From Cyanobium sp. WAJ14-Wanaka (lineage in GTDB: Bacteria; Cyanobacteriota; Cyanobacteriia; PCC-6307; Cyanobiaceae), in NCBI RefSeq assembly GCF_024345375.1, contig NZ_JAGQAZ010000001.1, positions 1 through 64,000 of the forward strand: a DNA stretch of 64,000 nucleotides, read 5' to 3'. Made by a program: the position numbers and the translations under genes. The notes below the pieces were generated by a model. The model was not told the DNA's origin. It ran no database searches and saw only the letters and a program-made list of their open reading frames with translations. Below, one piece after another: positions 48,482 through 58,401 of this stretch. Within the stretch, counting starts at the first letter, position 1. The number at the start of each line of letters is the position of its first letter.

Positions 48482-48874
48482 ATGTGGCATGTCTGTCAGA
48501 CCGCTGTCTTCGAAGACTTGTGGGGCGAGCTCAGAGAGCAGGCGTAGGGCGATGTGACGGCCATCGTGGAGCTGCTTCAGGAGATGGGCCCCCAGCTGCG
48601 TGTGTTCTATGCCTTCGAGCCAACTCGCAGCGCTGTCCTGCTGAATCGGGGTAATCCCACAGCTCCGAACGGCGCGAGCGCATTGAGCAGCGCAAGGATC
48701 AGCTGCGGCACGAGATGACCCTTGCGCAACTTCGTCCAGGCCATGGGAGGCGAGCTGGAAGTGAGGGCTGTTTTCCCTGGCCGCGCCATTGAGATCAGCA
48801 CCTTTTCCTCTCTGGTAGGCAAGCCGGCTAAATCGCGCGATGGCAAAAAGAAACAGCAAATGGTTGAGGCGTAG
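48482..48874 (+). pseudogene. Decayed HigB/RelE-type toxin and HigA-type antitoxin pair
   Basis: In one plus frame from 48482: MWHVCQTAVFEDLWGELREQ, then a TAG stop, then VTAIVELLQEMGPQLRVFYA and FEPTRSAVLLNRGNP. This is a RelE/HigB toxin with an internal stop and a deletion joining GPQL to RVFYAF. Then ERIEQRKDQLRHEM gives the antitoxin N-terminus; after a frame change, LRNFVQAMGGELEVRAVFPG ends an XRE antitoxin (stop 48874). The helix-turn-helix core is missing. Both genes are dead. Confidence 0.8.
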
Positions 48875-49030
48875 AGATCACTCTTCTGGCGCGATGCTTG
48901 CCCGGCCACCAGGCATCCGCATGTATTGGCAGATTGCCTAATACATGGGTGGTATTGGCTGAACTGGGCCGGCGGCTGATACCTCGATTGATGGCGCTGC
49001 CGCTTTCGTAACCGCGCCGCGCCATTGAAA

Positions 49031-49104
49031 CGCCCCCTGTGTGATTCGAACACACGACCGGCTGCTTAGAAGGCAGCTGCTCTATCCAGCTGAGCTAAGG
49101 GAGC
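49031..49104 (-). tRNA. trnR: tRNA-Arg (anticodon TCT)
   Basis: On the minus strand a 74-base cloverleaf: acceptor GCTCCCT with AGGGGGC, D-arm AGCTCAGCTGGATAGAGC, anticodon arm GCTGC-CTTCTAA-GCAGC and T-arm TGTGTTCGAATCACA. It borders the TA-rich region on its right side. No CCA is encoded. Confidence 0.95.
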
Positions 49105-49201
49105 AGGCTGGCCGATGACCAAGCCATTGGCATTGTGCCAGTGCCCTTTACTCCGCTGTCCTTCACTCCGCCTAGAGTTGGGGGCTGCGTAGTGATTTTC
49201 C

Positions 49202-49957
49202 ATGGCTGCCCCCAGGCTTAGCGACAGCCAGAAAAGTGAGCTGGTGGAGCGCTACCGCGCTGGTGAGGCCAGCCAGGCCCTTGCTGAGCTCTATGGCTGC
49301 AGCGTCAATACGGTCAGCAGGGTGGTGAAGGCGGCATTGCCGGCGGCTGAATATGAGCTGCTCAAGGCCCAACGCGCCAAGGGAGCCAAGCCTGCAGCTG
49401 TGCCCAAGCCTGCGGCGGTGACGCAACATGAAGCAGTGGCAGATCCTGCAGAGGCCCTTGACCAGGTGGTGGTCAATGACGTTGCAGTCCATTTGGCCAT
49501 CGACGACGCCGATGACTTTGGCGACGAACTAGAAGACGGCTCGGCCGATTCAGACCCCGAGCTGGAAGACCCCGAGCTAGAAGACGACACCGACTACTTC
49601 ATGGCGATTCCGATCGCCCTGGTGCCCCACCATGACGGGCCGGTGGAATGCCAGCCCCTGGCTGATGCGGTTCTACCCGCCAGCGTCTACATGCTGGTGG
49701 ATAAAACCGTCGAGCTCCAGGCCAAGCCCCTCAAGGAATTCACCGAACTGGGCCTGCTCCCTGCAGATGAGGAGGAGCGTCAGGCCTTGATGGTTTTCAG
49801 TAATCCCCGCCAGGCCAAGCGGCAGTGCGGCCGCAGCCAGCGGGTAATCAAGGTGCCCGACACCCGCATCCTTGAGCGCACGGCCCCTTATCTGATTGCC
49901 CAGGGCATCAGCCGGGTCGTCTGCGAAGGCAGCCTCTATTCCCTGCCCGGTAGCTGA
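49202..49957 (+). CDS. Helix-turn-helix protein with acidic linker, unknown function
   Basis: A 251-residue protein. Residues about 5-45 are a resolvase/transposase-type helix-turn-helix: LSDSQKSELVERYRAGEASQ, ALAELYGCSVNTVSRVVKAA. A linker follows with a strongly acidic stretch (about 103-130, with DPELEDPELEDD from a 15-base repeat). The C-terminal domain has LADAVLPASVYMLVDKTVEL, EFTELGLLPADEEERQ and RVIKVPDTRILERTAPYLIA. No catalytic motif. Possibly a cyanobacterial regulator; not named. Confidence 0.75.
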   Translation: MAAPRLSDSQKSELVERYRAGEASQALAELYGCSVNTVSRVVKAALPAAEYELLKAQRAKGAKPAAVPKPAAVTQHEAVADPAEALDQVVVNDVAVHLAIDDADDFGDELEDGSADSDPELEDPELEDDTDYFMAIPIALVPHHDGPVECQPLADAVLPASVYMLVDKTVELQAKPLKEFTELGLLPADEEERQALMVFSNPRQAKRQCGRSQRVIKVPDTRILERTAPYLIAQGISRVVCEGSLYSLPGS

Positions 49958-50178
49958 TCGCCCCGCGGGGCCAGCAGGGCCACGCTGCAGCCGCCGCTGA
50001 TTACCCCCACCACCAGGGCCAGGCCCACCAGGAAGCCAGCCGGGAGTTGGGCCGTGCGTCCCACCCCCAGGTTCAAGCTGGGCCGCTGCTCCAGATTTTG
50101 GGCGCCCAGGCACAGGATCGCCAACAGCAGGCTGCCCCCCAGCAGGCTGGCAACCAACAGGCGCAGGCGCACAAGCAT
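49936..50178 (-). CDS. Small two-helix membrane protein (LapA-like)
   Basis: An 80-residue protein with helices at about 7-26 (LLVASLLGGSLLLAILCLGA) and 46-69, separated by a QNLEQRPSLNL segment; the layout resembles LapA-domain proteins. It is 38 bases downstream of rsmI on the same strand and converges with the HTH gene (22-base overlap). Function unknown. Confidence 0.6.
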   Translation of the reverse strand: MLVRLRLLVASLLGGSLLLAILCLGAQNLEQRPSLNLGVGRTAQLPAGFLVGLALVVGVISGGCSVALLAPRGDQLPGRE

Positions 50179-50216
50179 GGCTTCGGGGCTGGGGCGATTG
50201 GTTCGAGTTTGGCGGG

Positions 50217-51080
50217 TTAGGGCTCCTGGTGCAGCAGCCCGTAGAGATCCCGTTTACTAAAGCCCGTGCGTTCGGCCACCACCCTGGCGGCTTCCTTGCT
50301 GCCCAGGCCGCCCCGCACCAGCTCTTCCATTTCCGCCAACAGCGCCACCCCATCCCAGCTGGGAGCTGCCGCTGGCGGCGCTCCCCCCAGCACCAGGGTG
50401 CATTCCCCCAGCGGCGCCTTGGCGCGGAAGTGGGCCAGGGCAACGGCCACGCTGGGCCCCACCTGTTCTTCGTGCTTCTTGGTGAGTTCCCGGGCCACCT
50501 GCAGCGGCCGATCACCCAGCACTGCCAGGAGATCTTCCAGGAGATCGACTAGCCGGTGGGGTGCCTCAAACAGCACCATGGTGCGCTCCTCCTGGGCCAG
50601 TTCCTGCAGCCGTTGGCGCCGTTGGTTTGTTTTGGGCGGCAGGAAACCCTCAAAACAAAAGCGCCCGCAGGGCAGGCCGCTGCTCACCAACGCCGTGGTC
50701 ACCGCGCTGGGGCCAGGAACGCAAATCACCCCATGGCCGGCGGCGCGGGCGGCTGCCACCAGCACCTCGCCCGGATCGGAGATTCCCGGTAAACCCGCAT
50801 CACTGATCAGGGCAATGGCTTCGCCTGCCTCCAGGGCTCCAAGCAATTCCGGTATGCGGGCGTTTTGGTTGTGGGCGTGGAAACTGACCAGCCGCGGACC
50901 CTGGTCCTTTTGCCGCAACCCCAGCTGGTGCAACAGCAGACCGCTGTGACGGGTGTCTTCGCAGGCAATTCGCTGCACACCGCTCAGCACCACCCGGGCC
51001 CGGGGGGATAGGTCGGCCAGGTTGCCAATCGGCGTGCCCACCAGATAAAGAACACCGGGAGCTGGTTCTGGGGCTTGCAC
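50217..51080 (-). CDS. rsmI: 16S rRNA (cytidine-1402-2'-O)-methyltransferase
   Basis: A roughly 287-residue tetrapyrrole-methylase-fold enzyme. GVLYLVGTPIGNLADLSPRA, CEDTRHSGLLL, LVSFHAHNQ, AIALISDAGLPGISDPGEVL, VPGPSAVTTALVSSGLP and FCFEGFLPPK are all signatures. The frame is open to 51167 over non-conserved sequence that would overlap cysQ; GTG 51080 is the likely start. C-terminal EEQVGPSVAVALAHFRAK and a final helical region are present. Confidence 0.94.
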   Translation of the reverse strand: MQAPEPAPGVLYLVGTPIGNLADLSPRARVVLSGVQRIACEDTRHSGLLLHQLGLRQKDQGPRLVSFHAHNQNARIPELLGALEAGEAIALISDAGLPGISDPGEVLVAAARAAGHGVICVPGPSAVTTALVSSGLPCGRFCFEGFLPPKTNQRRQRLQELAQEERTMVLFEAPHRLVDLLEDLLAVLGDRPLQVARELTKKHEEQVGPSVAVALAHFRAKAPLGECTLVLGGAPPAAAPSWDGVALLAEMEELVRGGLGSKEAARVVAERTGFSKRDLYGLLHQEP

Positions 51081-51139
51081 TGCTACTGGCGGGCTCTGCT
51101 GGGGGCGGGCTCCTGCACAATGCTGATCCCTGCCACCCC

Positions 51140-52075
51140 ATGATGCCGGCTCCCCTCGCCCTGCCATCGGGCATCAGCCTTGAAAACCTGCTGCAGGAGC
51201 TGCGCCAGCTCAGCTGGGGCGCTGCCGACATCCTGCTGGCCTATGGCCGCGGCGAGCAGCCACCCCATGGCTTCCCCCGGGCCCTAAGCGTGGATGAGGG
51301 TGGCGAGGGGCCAGTCTCTGCCGCCGATCTGGCGGTGAACCAGTGGCTGCTCGATGGTCTGCAGGCGGCCTTCCCCGCTGCCCACTGGACCGTGCTGAGC
51401 GAGGAAACCGCCAAGGAACAGCTCACGGAAGGTGAGCCCCTAGATGCTGAATGGCTATGGATCCTCGATCCCCTCGATGGCACCAAGGACTTCCTCCAGG
51501 GCACCGGTGAATACGCCGTGCATTTGGCCCTGGTGCACCGCAATCAGCCGGTGCTGGGGGTGGTGCTGCTTCCTGAACTCGAAGAACTCTGGCTGGGGGT
51601 GCTGCCCGGACTGGCTGGTTCGGCCGGTGAGGCCTGGTGTGAAAACCGCGCAGCCAAGCGCACTCCGGTGCGTTTCAGTAGCCGGCGGCCCCTGGCGGAG
51701 CTGGTGCTGGTGGCCAGCCGCAACCACCGCGACGGGCGCCTCGAGCAGCTGCTAGAGGCCCTGGCCCTTGGCGACACCAAGGCAATCGGCAGTGTGGGCG
51801 GCAAGGTGGCCACGATCCTGCGGGGCGAGACCGACCTCTACATCTCCCTGTCTGGCAAGAGCGCACCCAAGGATTGGGACATGGCCGCTCCAGAGGCGGT
51901 GCTGCGGGCCGCCGGTGGTTGCTTCAGCCATGCCGATGGTCGGCCGCTGGCCTACAACACTGGCGATGTGCGCCAGGCAGGTTGCCTGATCGCCAGCCAC
52001 GGCTTCAGCCACGGCGACCTTTGTGGTCGCGCAGCAGAAGCCATAGCCCAAATCGACCCGAGCTTCCCGGTCTAG
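51140..52075 (+). CDS. cysQ: 3'(2'),5'-bisphosphate nucleotidase / inositol-phosphatase family
   Basis: A 311-residue Mg-dependent phosphatase. Metal-binding: [30 protein letters not shown], and [15 protein letters not shown]. The family hydrolyses PAP from sulfur assimilation, or inositol phosphates; CysQ is favoured by DPLDGTKDF. It is divergent from rsmI and converges on pnp with a 4-base overlap. Confidence 0.9.
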   Translation: MMPAPLALPSGISLENLLQELRQLSWGAADILLAYGRGEQPPHGFPRALSVDEGGEGPVSAADLAVNQWLLDGLQAAFPAAHWTVLSEETAKEQLTEGEPLDAEWLWILDPLDGTKDFLQGTGEYAVHLALVHRNQPVLGVVLLPELEELWLGVLPGLAGSAGEAWCENRAAKRTPVRFSSRRPLAELVLVASRNHRDGRLEQLLEALALGDTKAIGSVGGKVATILRGETDLYISLSGKSAPKDWDMAAPEAVLRAAGGCFSHADGRPLAYNTGDVRQAGCLIASHGFSHGDLCGRAAEAIAQIDPSFPV

Positions 52076-54237
52076 GCAGGCGCTGGGGCGTCGGCCTGGG
52101 GCACGCCCCGCAGGGTCAGGTTGATGCGGCCGCGGTTGTCGATTTCGCGCACCCGCACCGTCACCTGGTCGCCGACGTTGACCACGTCTTCCACCTTCTC
52201 CACCCGAGCTTCCGAGAGCTGGGAGATGTGGATCATCCCCTCCTTCCCGGGCAGGATTTCCACGAAGGCACCAATCGGAATTACCCGGGTAACGGCACCC
52301 TGGAACACTTCCCCTTCGCTGATGCGACGGGTCAGGCCCTCGATGATCCGCTGGGCCTCTTCGGCGGCGGCGCCATCGTGGCTGGCGATCGTGACGATGC
52401 CGCCATCTTCGATGTCGATCTTGGTGTTAGTGCGCTCGGTGATGCCCTTGATGGTGCGGCCGCCGGGGCCGATCACCGTGCCGATCAGTTCTGGATCGAT
52501 CCGGAAGCTGAGCAGGCGGGGGGCATGGGGCGACATGGTGTCGCGGGGCTTATCGATCGCCTCGAGCATCTTCTCGAGGATGTGCAGCCGGGCCGGACGG
52601 GCCTGGTTGATCGCCTCGGCAATGGTCTTCATCTCCAGACCGGTGATCTTCATGTCCATCTGCAGGGCGGTGATGCCCTTTTCGGTGCCGGCCACCTTGA
52701 AGTCCATGTCGCCAAGGAAATCTTCGATCCCCTGGATGTCGGTGAGGATCCGCACCTCCTCGCCCTCCTTGATCAGGCCCATGGCGGCGCCGCTAACCGG
52801 CGCCTTCAGGGGTACGCCCGCATCCATCAGGGCCAGGGTGCTGCCGCACACCGAGCCCATCGAGGTGGAGCCATTGGAGCTCAGGCACTCCGAAACCACC
52901 CGCAGCACGTAGGGGAAAGACTCCTTATTCGGCAGCACTGGCACAATTGCCCGCTCAGCCAGGGCGCCGTGGCCAATCTCCCGCCGACCGGGGGAGCGCA
53001 TCGGCTTGGTTTCGCCCGTGGAATAGGGGGGGAAGTTGTAGTGGTGGAGGTAGTTCTTCTCGGTGATCGGGTTTAGGTCGTCCATTTCCTGGGCATCACT
53101 GGGGGTGCCGAGGGTGGCGCAGGAAAGCACCTGGGTAAGGCCGCGCTGGAACAGGGCCGAACCGTGAACCCGCTTGGGCAGAACGCCAGCTGCCGCACTG
53201 ATCGGACGCACCTCATCGAGGTTGCGGCCATCCACGCGCTTGCCGTCCTTGATGATCTGCTCGCGCATGAGCTTCTTGGTGAGGCTCTTGTAGTTGTTGC
53301 CGAGCGCCTTGTTGTTGCTGCTTACGGCCACCTTGATGGCGTCGCCTTCCTTGAGGGCGGCAATCTTTTCGCCCACCTGGGCCTTAATTGCATCGAGCTT
53401 TTCGTCGCGCTCGATCTTGGTTTGGCTGAACTGCTTGAGCACTTCACCGATTGCCTTGCCGCATTCCTTATCCAGGTAGCTGGGCAGGGTGGTGTCTTCC
53501 TTTTTGGCCTCCGGAATCACCTGCTCAATACCCAGCTCCTTCAGCAGGTTTTGCTGGGCCTTGATCAGTTCGCCTACGGCCTCGTAGCCGAAGTCGATCG
53601 CTTCGATCACATCCTGTTCGGGAAGCTGGTTGGCGCCGGCCTCCACCATGATCACTCCGGCCGGGGTGCCAGCCACCACCAGGTCGAGCTCGCTGCGCTC
53701 CACTTCCCGGAAACTGGGATTGAGCACGAAGTCGTCGCCCAGAAGCCCCACCCGCACGGCTGCCATGGGGCCGTAGAAGGGGATCTTGGCCAGCAGGGTT
53801 GCCATCGAGGCACCGGTTACTGCCAATACGTCGGGCGGAACTCGCTCGTCGAGGGAAAGGCAGGTGGCCACGATTTGGATGTCGTCGCGCATCCAGCTGG
53901 GGAACAGCGGCCGCATCGGCCGATCGATCAGGCGGCAGGTGAGGATCGCCCGCTCGGGGGGACGAGCTTCCCTGCGGAAAAAGCTGCCGGGAATGCGACC
54001 GGCGGCGTACAGCCGCTCCTCGTAGTCGCACATCAGGGGCAGGAAATCGATTCCTTCGCGACCACCGGAACGGGTGGCGGTGACCAGAACAGAGGTATCT
54101 CCGCACTCAACCATCACCGAACCCCCTGCTTGGGGGGCGAACCGACCGGTGGTCAGCCGGATCTCCCGACCATCGAAGGAGATCGACTGAGTATGTCCTT
54201 GCACTTGGGCGTATGTCCTTTTGTTGTCAGAAACCAT
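52072..54237 (-). CDS. pnp: Polyribonucleotide nucleotidyltransferase (PNPase)
   Basis: A 721-residue 3'-5' phosphorolytic exoribonuclease. Two RNase PH domains ([20 protein letters not shown] and [20 protein letters not shown]-type motifs near the start; [31 protein letters not shown] further on) are followed by a KH domain with [14 protein letters not shown] and an S1 domain with [20 protein letters not shown]. Length is standard. It lies about 130 bases downstream of rpsN, after a terminator. Confidence 0.97.
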   Translation of the reverse strand: MVSDNKRTYAQVQGHTQSISFDGREIRLTTGRFAPQAGGSVMVECGDTSVLVTATRSGGREGIDFLPLMCDYEERLYAAGRIPGSFFRREARPPERAILTCRLIDRPMRPLFPSWMRDDIQIVATCLSLDERVPPDVLAVTGASMATLLAKIPFYGPMAAVRVGLLGDDFVLNPSFREVERSELDLVVAGTPAGVIMVEAGANQLPEQDVIEAIDFGYEAVGELIKAQQNLLKELGIEQVIPEAKKEDTTLPSYLDKECGKAIGEVLKQFSQTKIERDEKLDAIKAQVGEKIAALKEGDAIKVAVSSNNKALGNNYKSLTKKLMREQIIKDGKRVDGRNLDEVRPISAAAGVLPKRVHGSALFQRGLTQVLSCATLGTPSDAQEMDDLNPITEKNYLHHYNFPPYSTGETKPMRSPGRREIGHGALAERAIVPVLPNKESFPYVLRVVSECLSSNGSTSMGSVCGSTLALMDAGVPLKAPVSGAAMGLIKEGEEVRILTDIQGIEDFLGDMDFKVAGTEKGITALQMDMKITGLEMKTIAEAINQARPARLHILEKMLEAIDKPRDTMSPHAPRLLSFRIDPELIGTVIGPGGRTIKGITERTNTKIDIEDGGIVTIASHDGAAAEEAQRIIEGLTRRISEGEVFQGAVTRVIPIGAFVEILPGKEGMIHISQLSEARVEKVEDVVNVGDQVTVRVREIDNRGRINLTLRGVPQADAPAPA

Positions 54238-54297
54238 TCTCGCACTTCACGCGGGCTGTTAGTGGGTCGCAATAAAGGCGACCAAATAAGGGTGCGC

Positions 54298-54322
54298 ACA
54301 AAAAAGGCGCCCCGTGGCGCCC
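54298..54322 (-). terminator. Rho-independent terminator of rpsN
   Basis: On the minus strand GGCGCC-acgg-GGCGCC, the arms being 54321-54316 and 54311-54306, is followed by six T. It sits 50 bases after the rpsN stop and 60 bases before the pnp start. Confidence 0.85.
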
Positions 54323-54369
54323 CTGGTATTTGCTGGCTTAGCGATAAGCCTGAAATAGCTGGATTTGAG

Positions 54370-54672
54370 TTACCAGCTGGACTTGACCACGCCGGGCAGC
54401 TCGCCCTTGTGGGCCCGCTCCCGCAGTTGGTTGCGGCAAAGGCCGAAATCGCGGTACACACCCCGGGGCTTGCCGGTGGCCCAGCAGCGGTTGCGCACGC
54501 GGCTGGGGGCGCTGTTGCGGGGCAGATTCTGAATCTTGCGGTGGATCTCCAGGCGCTCCATCGGATCGGATGCGGCATCAAAAGCTGCCATTAGGGCAGC
54601 GCGCTTGGCGGCGAAGCGAACAACCATTTTTTTGCGCTTTACATCGCGCGCAATCATCGACTTCTTCGCCAT
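54370..54672 (-). CDS. rpsN: Ribosomal protein S14
   Basis: A 100-residue 30S subunit protein: [57 protein letters not shown]. It is the zinc-free long form, typical of cyanobacteria. It has its own terminator. The 37-base gap to nth is in the upstream direction. Confidence 0.98.
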   Translation of the reverse strand: MAKKSMIARDVKRKKMVVRFAAKRAALMAAFDAASDPMERLEIHRKIQNLPRNSAPSRVRNRCWATGKPRGVYRDFGLCRNQLRERAHKGELPGVVKSSW

Positions 54673-54708
54673 GCGAGCTGCGTAACTATCGGAACACGAT
54701 GGCCAATC

Positions 54709-55392
54709 TTAGCTTGCGATGCGGCGCCCCATTAGGCAGAGGTCTTGCACGGGGCAGATTCCGCATTGGGCCCTGCGGGCCGTGCAAATTGCCCGGCCAT
54801 GGAAGATCAGCCGGATCGAGAGGTTCTGCCATTCCTCCTGGGGCACCAGCTTCATTAGGTCAGGCTCGATCTGTCGCGGCTCCCTTTTTTTGCTGAGGCC
54901 CAGCCTCTGGCTCAGGCGGCTGACGTGGGTGTCGACGGTGACGCCGGCATTGATGCCAAAGCACCAGGCCAGCACCACGGAGGCGGTTTTGCGGGCCACC
55001 CCAGGCAGCACCAGCAACTCCTCCATGGTTTGGGGAACTTCGCCGCCATGGAGCTCCATCAGCAACCTGGAGCTGCCCACGATGGCCTTGGCCTTGTTGC
55101 GAAAGAAGCCCGTCGATTGCACGTAGGGCTCCACTTCGGCCGGCTCGACCGCTGCCGCCGCCGCCGCATCGGGAAAGCGTTCAAACAGGCCGGGGGTCAC
55201 CTTGTTGACCCGCTCATCGGTGCACTGGGCAGAAAGCATGGTGGCCACCAGCAATTCGTAGGGGGTGCGCCAATCGAGGGAGCAGGTGGCCTCGGGATAG
55301 AGCTCCCCCAGCCGCTCCAGTAACTGGGGGGCCCGCACCTTGGCCGAGGCGAAGCGGGCCGGCCGCTGGGCTTTGGCGGGCTGCTCAGTCAA
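54709..55392 (-). CDS. nth: Endonuclease III
   Basis: A 227-residue base-excision repair glycosylase/AP-lyase for oxidised pyrimidines. The helix-hairpin-helix is LPGVARKTASVVLAW with the catalytic Lys, the catalytic Asp is in VTVDTHVSRLS, and the 4Fe-4S cluster is CTARRAQCGICPVQDLC. Length fits. Its start overlaps the rseP stop by 4 bases. Confidence 0.96.
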   Translation of the reverse strand: MTEQPAKAQRPARFASAKVRAPQLLERLGELYPEATCSLDWRTPYELLVATMLSAQCTDERVNKVTPGLFERFPDAAAAAAVEPAEVEPYVQSTGFFRNKAKAIVGSSRLLMELHGGEVPQTMEELLVLPGVARKTASVVLAWCFGINAGVTVDTHVSRLSQRLGLSKKREPRQIEPDLMKLVPQEEWQNLSIRLIFHGRAICTARRAQCGICPVQDLCLMGRRIAS

Positions 55393-56477
55393 TGGCCCAG
55401 CAGTTGCTGCACCAGTGGCAGTTGGGAGGTGTCTTTGACGATCAGCACCACGCTCAGCCCCACCAGCAGCACAAAACCCGATTGCATGAAGGCCATCTGG
55501 AATTTGGCGGGGATGGGCCTGCCGCGCACCCCCTCAAGCAGCAGCAGCACAAATTGACCGCCATCAAGCAGGGGTAGGGGCAGGGAGTTGAGAACGGCCA
55601 GGTTGATCGAAATCAAGGCGGCAAACAAAAACAGGCTGCCGCCCCCCTGTTTGGCCAGGGTTGCTCCCATCTCCACGATCTTCACTGGCCCGGAAACCTG
55701 GCCGGCGGTTTCACCGAAATGGGTGGCCAGGGTGCCAAAGCCGGCGATCGTGCGCTTGGTCAGGAGGGCGAAGTCGTGGTCGGCCTGGCGAATGGGTTCC
55801 AGGGGACCCTTTGGCCTGCGGAAGGCTTCGGTGCCATTGGGCTGGAGTTGGGCGCCGATCCGGCCCAGGCCGCCCAGGTCGCTGGGCTTGAGTTTGAGCT
55901 TCACCTCTTGGCCCTGCCGCTCTGCCACCAGGGGCAGGGTGCGACTGGGTGCCCCTTGGATTGTTTTCACCAGCTCGGCCACGGCCTCCTGGCCGCCGCC
56001 AATCGGCTGGCCGGCCAGGGAAATGATCCGATCGCCCGGCTTTAGTCCAGCTAGGGCCGCGGCTTGGTTGGGTTGCACCGCCGCCACCAGCACCCCGGGT
56101 GCCGCACTGAAGCCCGCCGGAATGCCCACCACATAGCCCTGGGCCACCAGCACCAGCCAGGCCAACAAAAAGTTGGCCATTACGCCGGCGGCAATCACCA
56201 GGGCCCGCTGATGCAGGGGGCGATTGCTGAGCAGGTTGGGGTCGTCTTTGGGGATATCGCTTTCTTCGTCGTCGTCGGGGAAGGCCACAAACCCCCCCAA
56301 CGGAATTGCCCGCAGGGCGAATTGCACCCCGCGCCGCTGGCGCTCCAGCAACACTGGACCAAAGCCAATCGAAAAGCTGCTGACGCGGATTCCCTGCCAG
56401 GTGGCGGCAAAAAAGTGGCCCGCCTCGTGCACCACGATCAGCCCCGCCAGGATCGCCAGTGCCGTGAGAACGCCCAT
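55389..56477 (-). CDS. rseP: Site-2 intramembrane zinc metalloprotease
   Basis: About 362 residues. HEAGH in the first helix (IVVHEAGHFFAA) binds zinc, and LDGGQF near the C-terminus provides the third ligand. A PDZ domain lies in the middle (PNQAAALAGLKPGDRIISLA). Members cleave anti-sigma factors or signal peptides. ATG 56477 (MGVLTALAIL) is preferred; the frame is open to 56537. It is upstream of nth and divergent from yefM. Confidence 0.94.
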   Translation of the reverse strand: MGVLTALAILAGLIVVHEAGHFFAATWQGIRVSSFSIGFGPVLLERQRRGVQFALRAIPLGGFVAFPDDDEESDIPKDDPNLLSNRPLHQRALVIAAGVMANFLLAWLVLVAQGYVVGIPAGFSAAPGVLVAAVQPNQAAALAGLKPGDRIISLAGQPIGGGQEAVAELVKTIQGAPSRTLPLVAERQGQEVKLKLKPSDLGGLGRIGAQLQPNGTEAFRRPKGPLEPIRQADHDFALLTKRTIAGFGTLATHFGETAGQVSGPVKIVEMGATLAKQGGGSLFLFAALISINLAVLNSLPLPLLDGGQFVLLLLEGVRGRPIPAKFQMAFMQSGFVLLVGLSVVLIVKDTSQLPLVQQLLGH

Positions 56478-56527
56478 CCAGGCCCTGCTCAGAATTAGGT
56501 CATTGTGCTCGGTTTGACCCTCCATCA

Positions 56528-56547
56528 GTACGTACAATTAGACGTAC
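56528..56547 (+). promoter_or_regulatory. Palindrome upstream of yefM-yoeB (probable operator)
   Basis: GTACGT (56528-56533) and ACGTAC (56542-56547) are perfect 6-base arms with an 8-base centre, 12 bases before the yefM start. YefM-type antitoxins bind palindromes with a GTAC core, so this is probably the autoregulatory site. The center ACAATTAG is AT-rich and may overlap the promoter. Confidence 0.7.
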
Positions 56548-56559
56548 CGATGGCGGCCG

Positions 56560-56817
56560 ATGAACGCGATCTCTTACTCCATGGCCAGGGCCCAGCTAGC
56601 GGGCACCATGAACAAGGTCTGCGAAGACCACGAACCGGTGGTGATCACGCGCCGGGGAGAGCCAGCTGTGGTGATGTTGTCGCTTGAGGACTACAGGGCC
56701 ATGGAAGAAACCACCTACCTGTTGCGTAGTCCCGCCAATGCCCAGCGCCTGCTGAGCTCGATCGCCAGCCTGAACAGTGGCGGTGGGGAAGACCATGCGC
56801 TGCTGCCGTGCGACTGA
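56560..56817 (+). CDS. yefM: YefM antitoxin
   Basis: An 85-residue Phd/YefM-family protein: [40 protein letters not shown] and [20 protein letters not shown] are the complete YefM signature, including the C-terminal toxin-binding part. Its end overlaps the yoeB start by 10 bases. A palindrome lies just upstream. Confidence 0.95.
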   Translation: MNAISYSMARAQLAGTMNKVCEDHEPVVITRRGEPAVVMLSLEDYRAMEETTYLLRSPANAQRLLSSIASLNSGGGEDHALLPCD

Positions 56818-57062
56818 TCTTCTCGGAAGAGGCCTGGCAGGACTATCTCCACTGGCAACAGCATGACCGCAAGATGCTTCAGCGCATCAACCGGCTGATT
56901 GGTGAGATCCAGCGTGATCCTTTCCGGGGCATTGGCAAGCCTGAGCCCTTGCGCCACGCCCTGGCGGGCTATTGGTCAAGGCGCATCGATGACGAACACC
57001 GGATTGTTTACCGGCTGGAGCAGGCAAGCCTGCTGATCGCCCAGCTGCGACATCACTACTAA
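56808..57062 (+). CDS. yoeB: YoeB ribosome-dependent endoribonuclease toxin
   Basis: An 84-residue RelE-fold toxin: [40 protein letters not shown] and [10 protein letters not shown] ... AQLRHHY. The YoeB catalytic residues Glu, Arg, His and the C-terminal Tyr are all present. GTG start inside the yefM end. It is intact and likely active. It converges with serS (4-base overlap). Confidence 0.95.
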   Translation: MRLIFSEEAWQDYLHWQQHDRKMLQRINRLIGEIQRDPFRGIGKPEPLRHALAGYWSRRIDDEHRIVYRLEQASLLIAQLRHHY

Positions 57063-58345
57063 CCCGCGCTGATCCGATCGCTGCCGAAGTAGGGCACCAG
57101 GGCCTTGGGCAGCAGCACGCTGCCATCGCCTTGCTGACCGTTTTCCAGCAGGGCCGCCATGGTGCGCCCCACAGCCAGCCCACTGCCATTGAGGGTGTGC
57201 ACCAGTTGGGTGCCCTTGGCCTCCTTGAGGCGAATGGCAGAGCGGCGCGCCTGGAAATCGCCGCAGATACTGCAGCTGGAGATCTCCCGATAGGCGCCGG
57301 CGCCCGGCAGCCAAACCTCCAAGTCGTAGGTGCGGGCGGCGGAAAAGCCCATGTCGCCGGTGCAGAGCTCGATCTTGCGGTATGGCAACTCGAGGGCCTC
57401 AAGCACCGCTTCCGCATCGGCGGTGATCTGTTGGTGGGCCGCGGCGGAGTGGTCTGGGTGGCAGAACCAATAGAGCTCCACCTTGTTGAACTGGTGCAGC
57501 CTGATCAAACCCCGGGTATCGCGGCCGTAGCTGCCTGCTTCGCGGCGGAAGCAGGGGGTATAGGCCACGTACTTGATCGGCAACTGGTCGGCCGGGATCA
57601 CCTCATCGCGGTGCAGTGAGGTCACGGGCACCTCGGCGGTGGGGGTCAGCCAGAGGTCGTCGTCGGCGCAGCGAAAGCTCTCCTCGGCAAATTTCGGCAG
57701 CTGGCCCGAGCCGGTAAGGCTGGCTGAATTCACCAGGATCGGGGGCAGCACCTCGCGGTAACCCTTGCCGCCATGGAGATCGAGCATGAAGCTGATCAGG
57801 CTGCGCTCCAGCTTTGCCCCTTGGCCCAGCAGGGTCACAAAGCGGCTCTGGGCGATCCGCACCGACCGCTCGGTTTCAAACAGTTCGAGCCGCTCGGCAA
57901 TCTGCCAGTGCTCCTCAAGGGTTTCGCCCTCAGCGGCCTGGCGCGGGCTGCCCCAGCACTTGATTTCGATGTTGTCGGCTTCGCTCTTGCCATCGGGGGC
58001 ATCGGCGGAAGGCAGGTTTGGCAGCGCCGCCAGCTGCTCACGCAACTTGGTCTGCAGCGCCTTCTCCTCCTCCTCCAGCACCGCCACCTGCTGCTTGATG
58101 TGGTTGCCCCGATCGCGCAGGGCCTGCACCCCGGGGCTGTTGGGGGCTTCTCCGGATTTGATCAGGCCGCCCACCTCCTTGCCGACGCGGTTGCCCTCGG
58201 CTTGGAGATTGCTGCGCTGTTCCTCCAGGTCCCGTTCCTGCTGGGCGATTAGCTGGAGTTTGGTTAGGTCCAGCTCCATGCCCCGGCGACTGAGCTGCTG
58301 GCGAATCAGCTCAGGGTTTTCGCGCAGCAGGCGCTGATCCAGCAC
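57059..58345 (-). CDS. serS: Seryl-tRNA synthetase
   Basis: A 428-residue class II synthetase. An N-terminal antiparallel coiled-coil arm (about 30-100) binds the tRNA long arm. Catalytic motifs: [32 protein letters not shown] (motif 2) and [16 protein letters not shown] (motif 3). Length is normal. Confidence 0.97.
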   Translation of the reverse strand: MLDQRLLRENPELIRQQLSRRGMELDLTKLQLIAQQERDLEEQRSNLQAEGNRVGKEVGGLIKSGEAPNSPGVQALRDRGNHIKQQVAVLEEEEKALQTKLREQLAALPNLPSADAPDGKSEADNIEIKCWGSPRQAAEGETLEEHWQIAERLELFETERSVRIAQSRFVTLLGQGAKLERSLISFMLDLHGGKGYREVLPPILVNSASLTGSGQLPKFAEESFRCADDDLWLTPTAEVPVTSLHRDEVIPADQLPIKYVAYTPCFRREAGSYGRDTRGLIRLHQFNKVELYWFCHPDHSAAAHQQITADAEAVLEALELPYRKIELCTGDMGFSAARTYDLEVWLPGAGAYREISSCSICGDFQARRSAIRLKEAKGTQLVHTLNGSGLAVGRTMAALLENGQQGDGSVLLPKALVPYFGSDRISAG

Positions 58346-58401
58346 GGTCTTTGGGCAATTGGCCCGAGCCTACGAGCAGAGCTAAAGCCGGTGGTCCGGC
58401 C

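Noticed and set aside
53164-54594. 476-codon plus frame across pnp and rpsN
   Set aside because: It spans two unrelated minus-strand genes and a terminator, so it is a by-product of codon bias.
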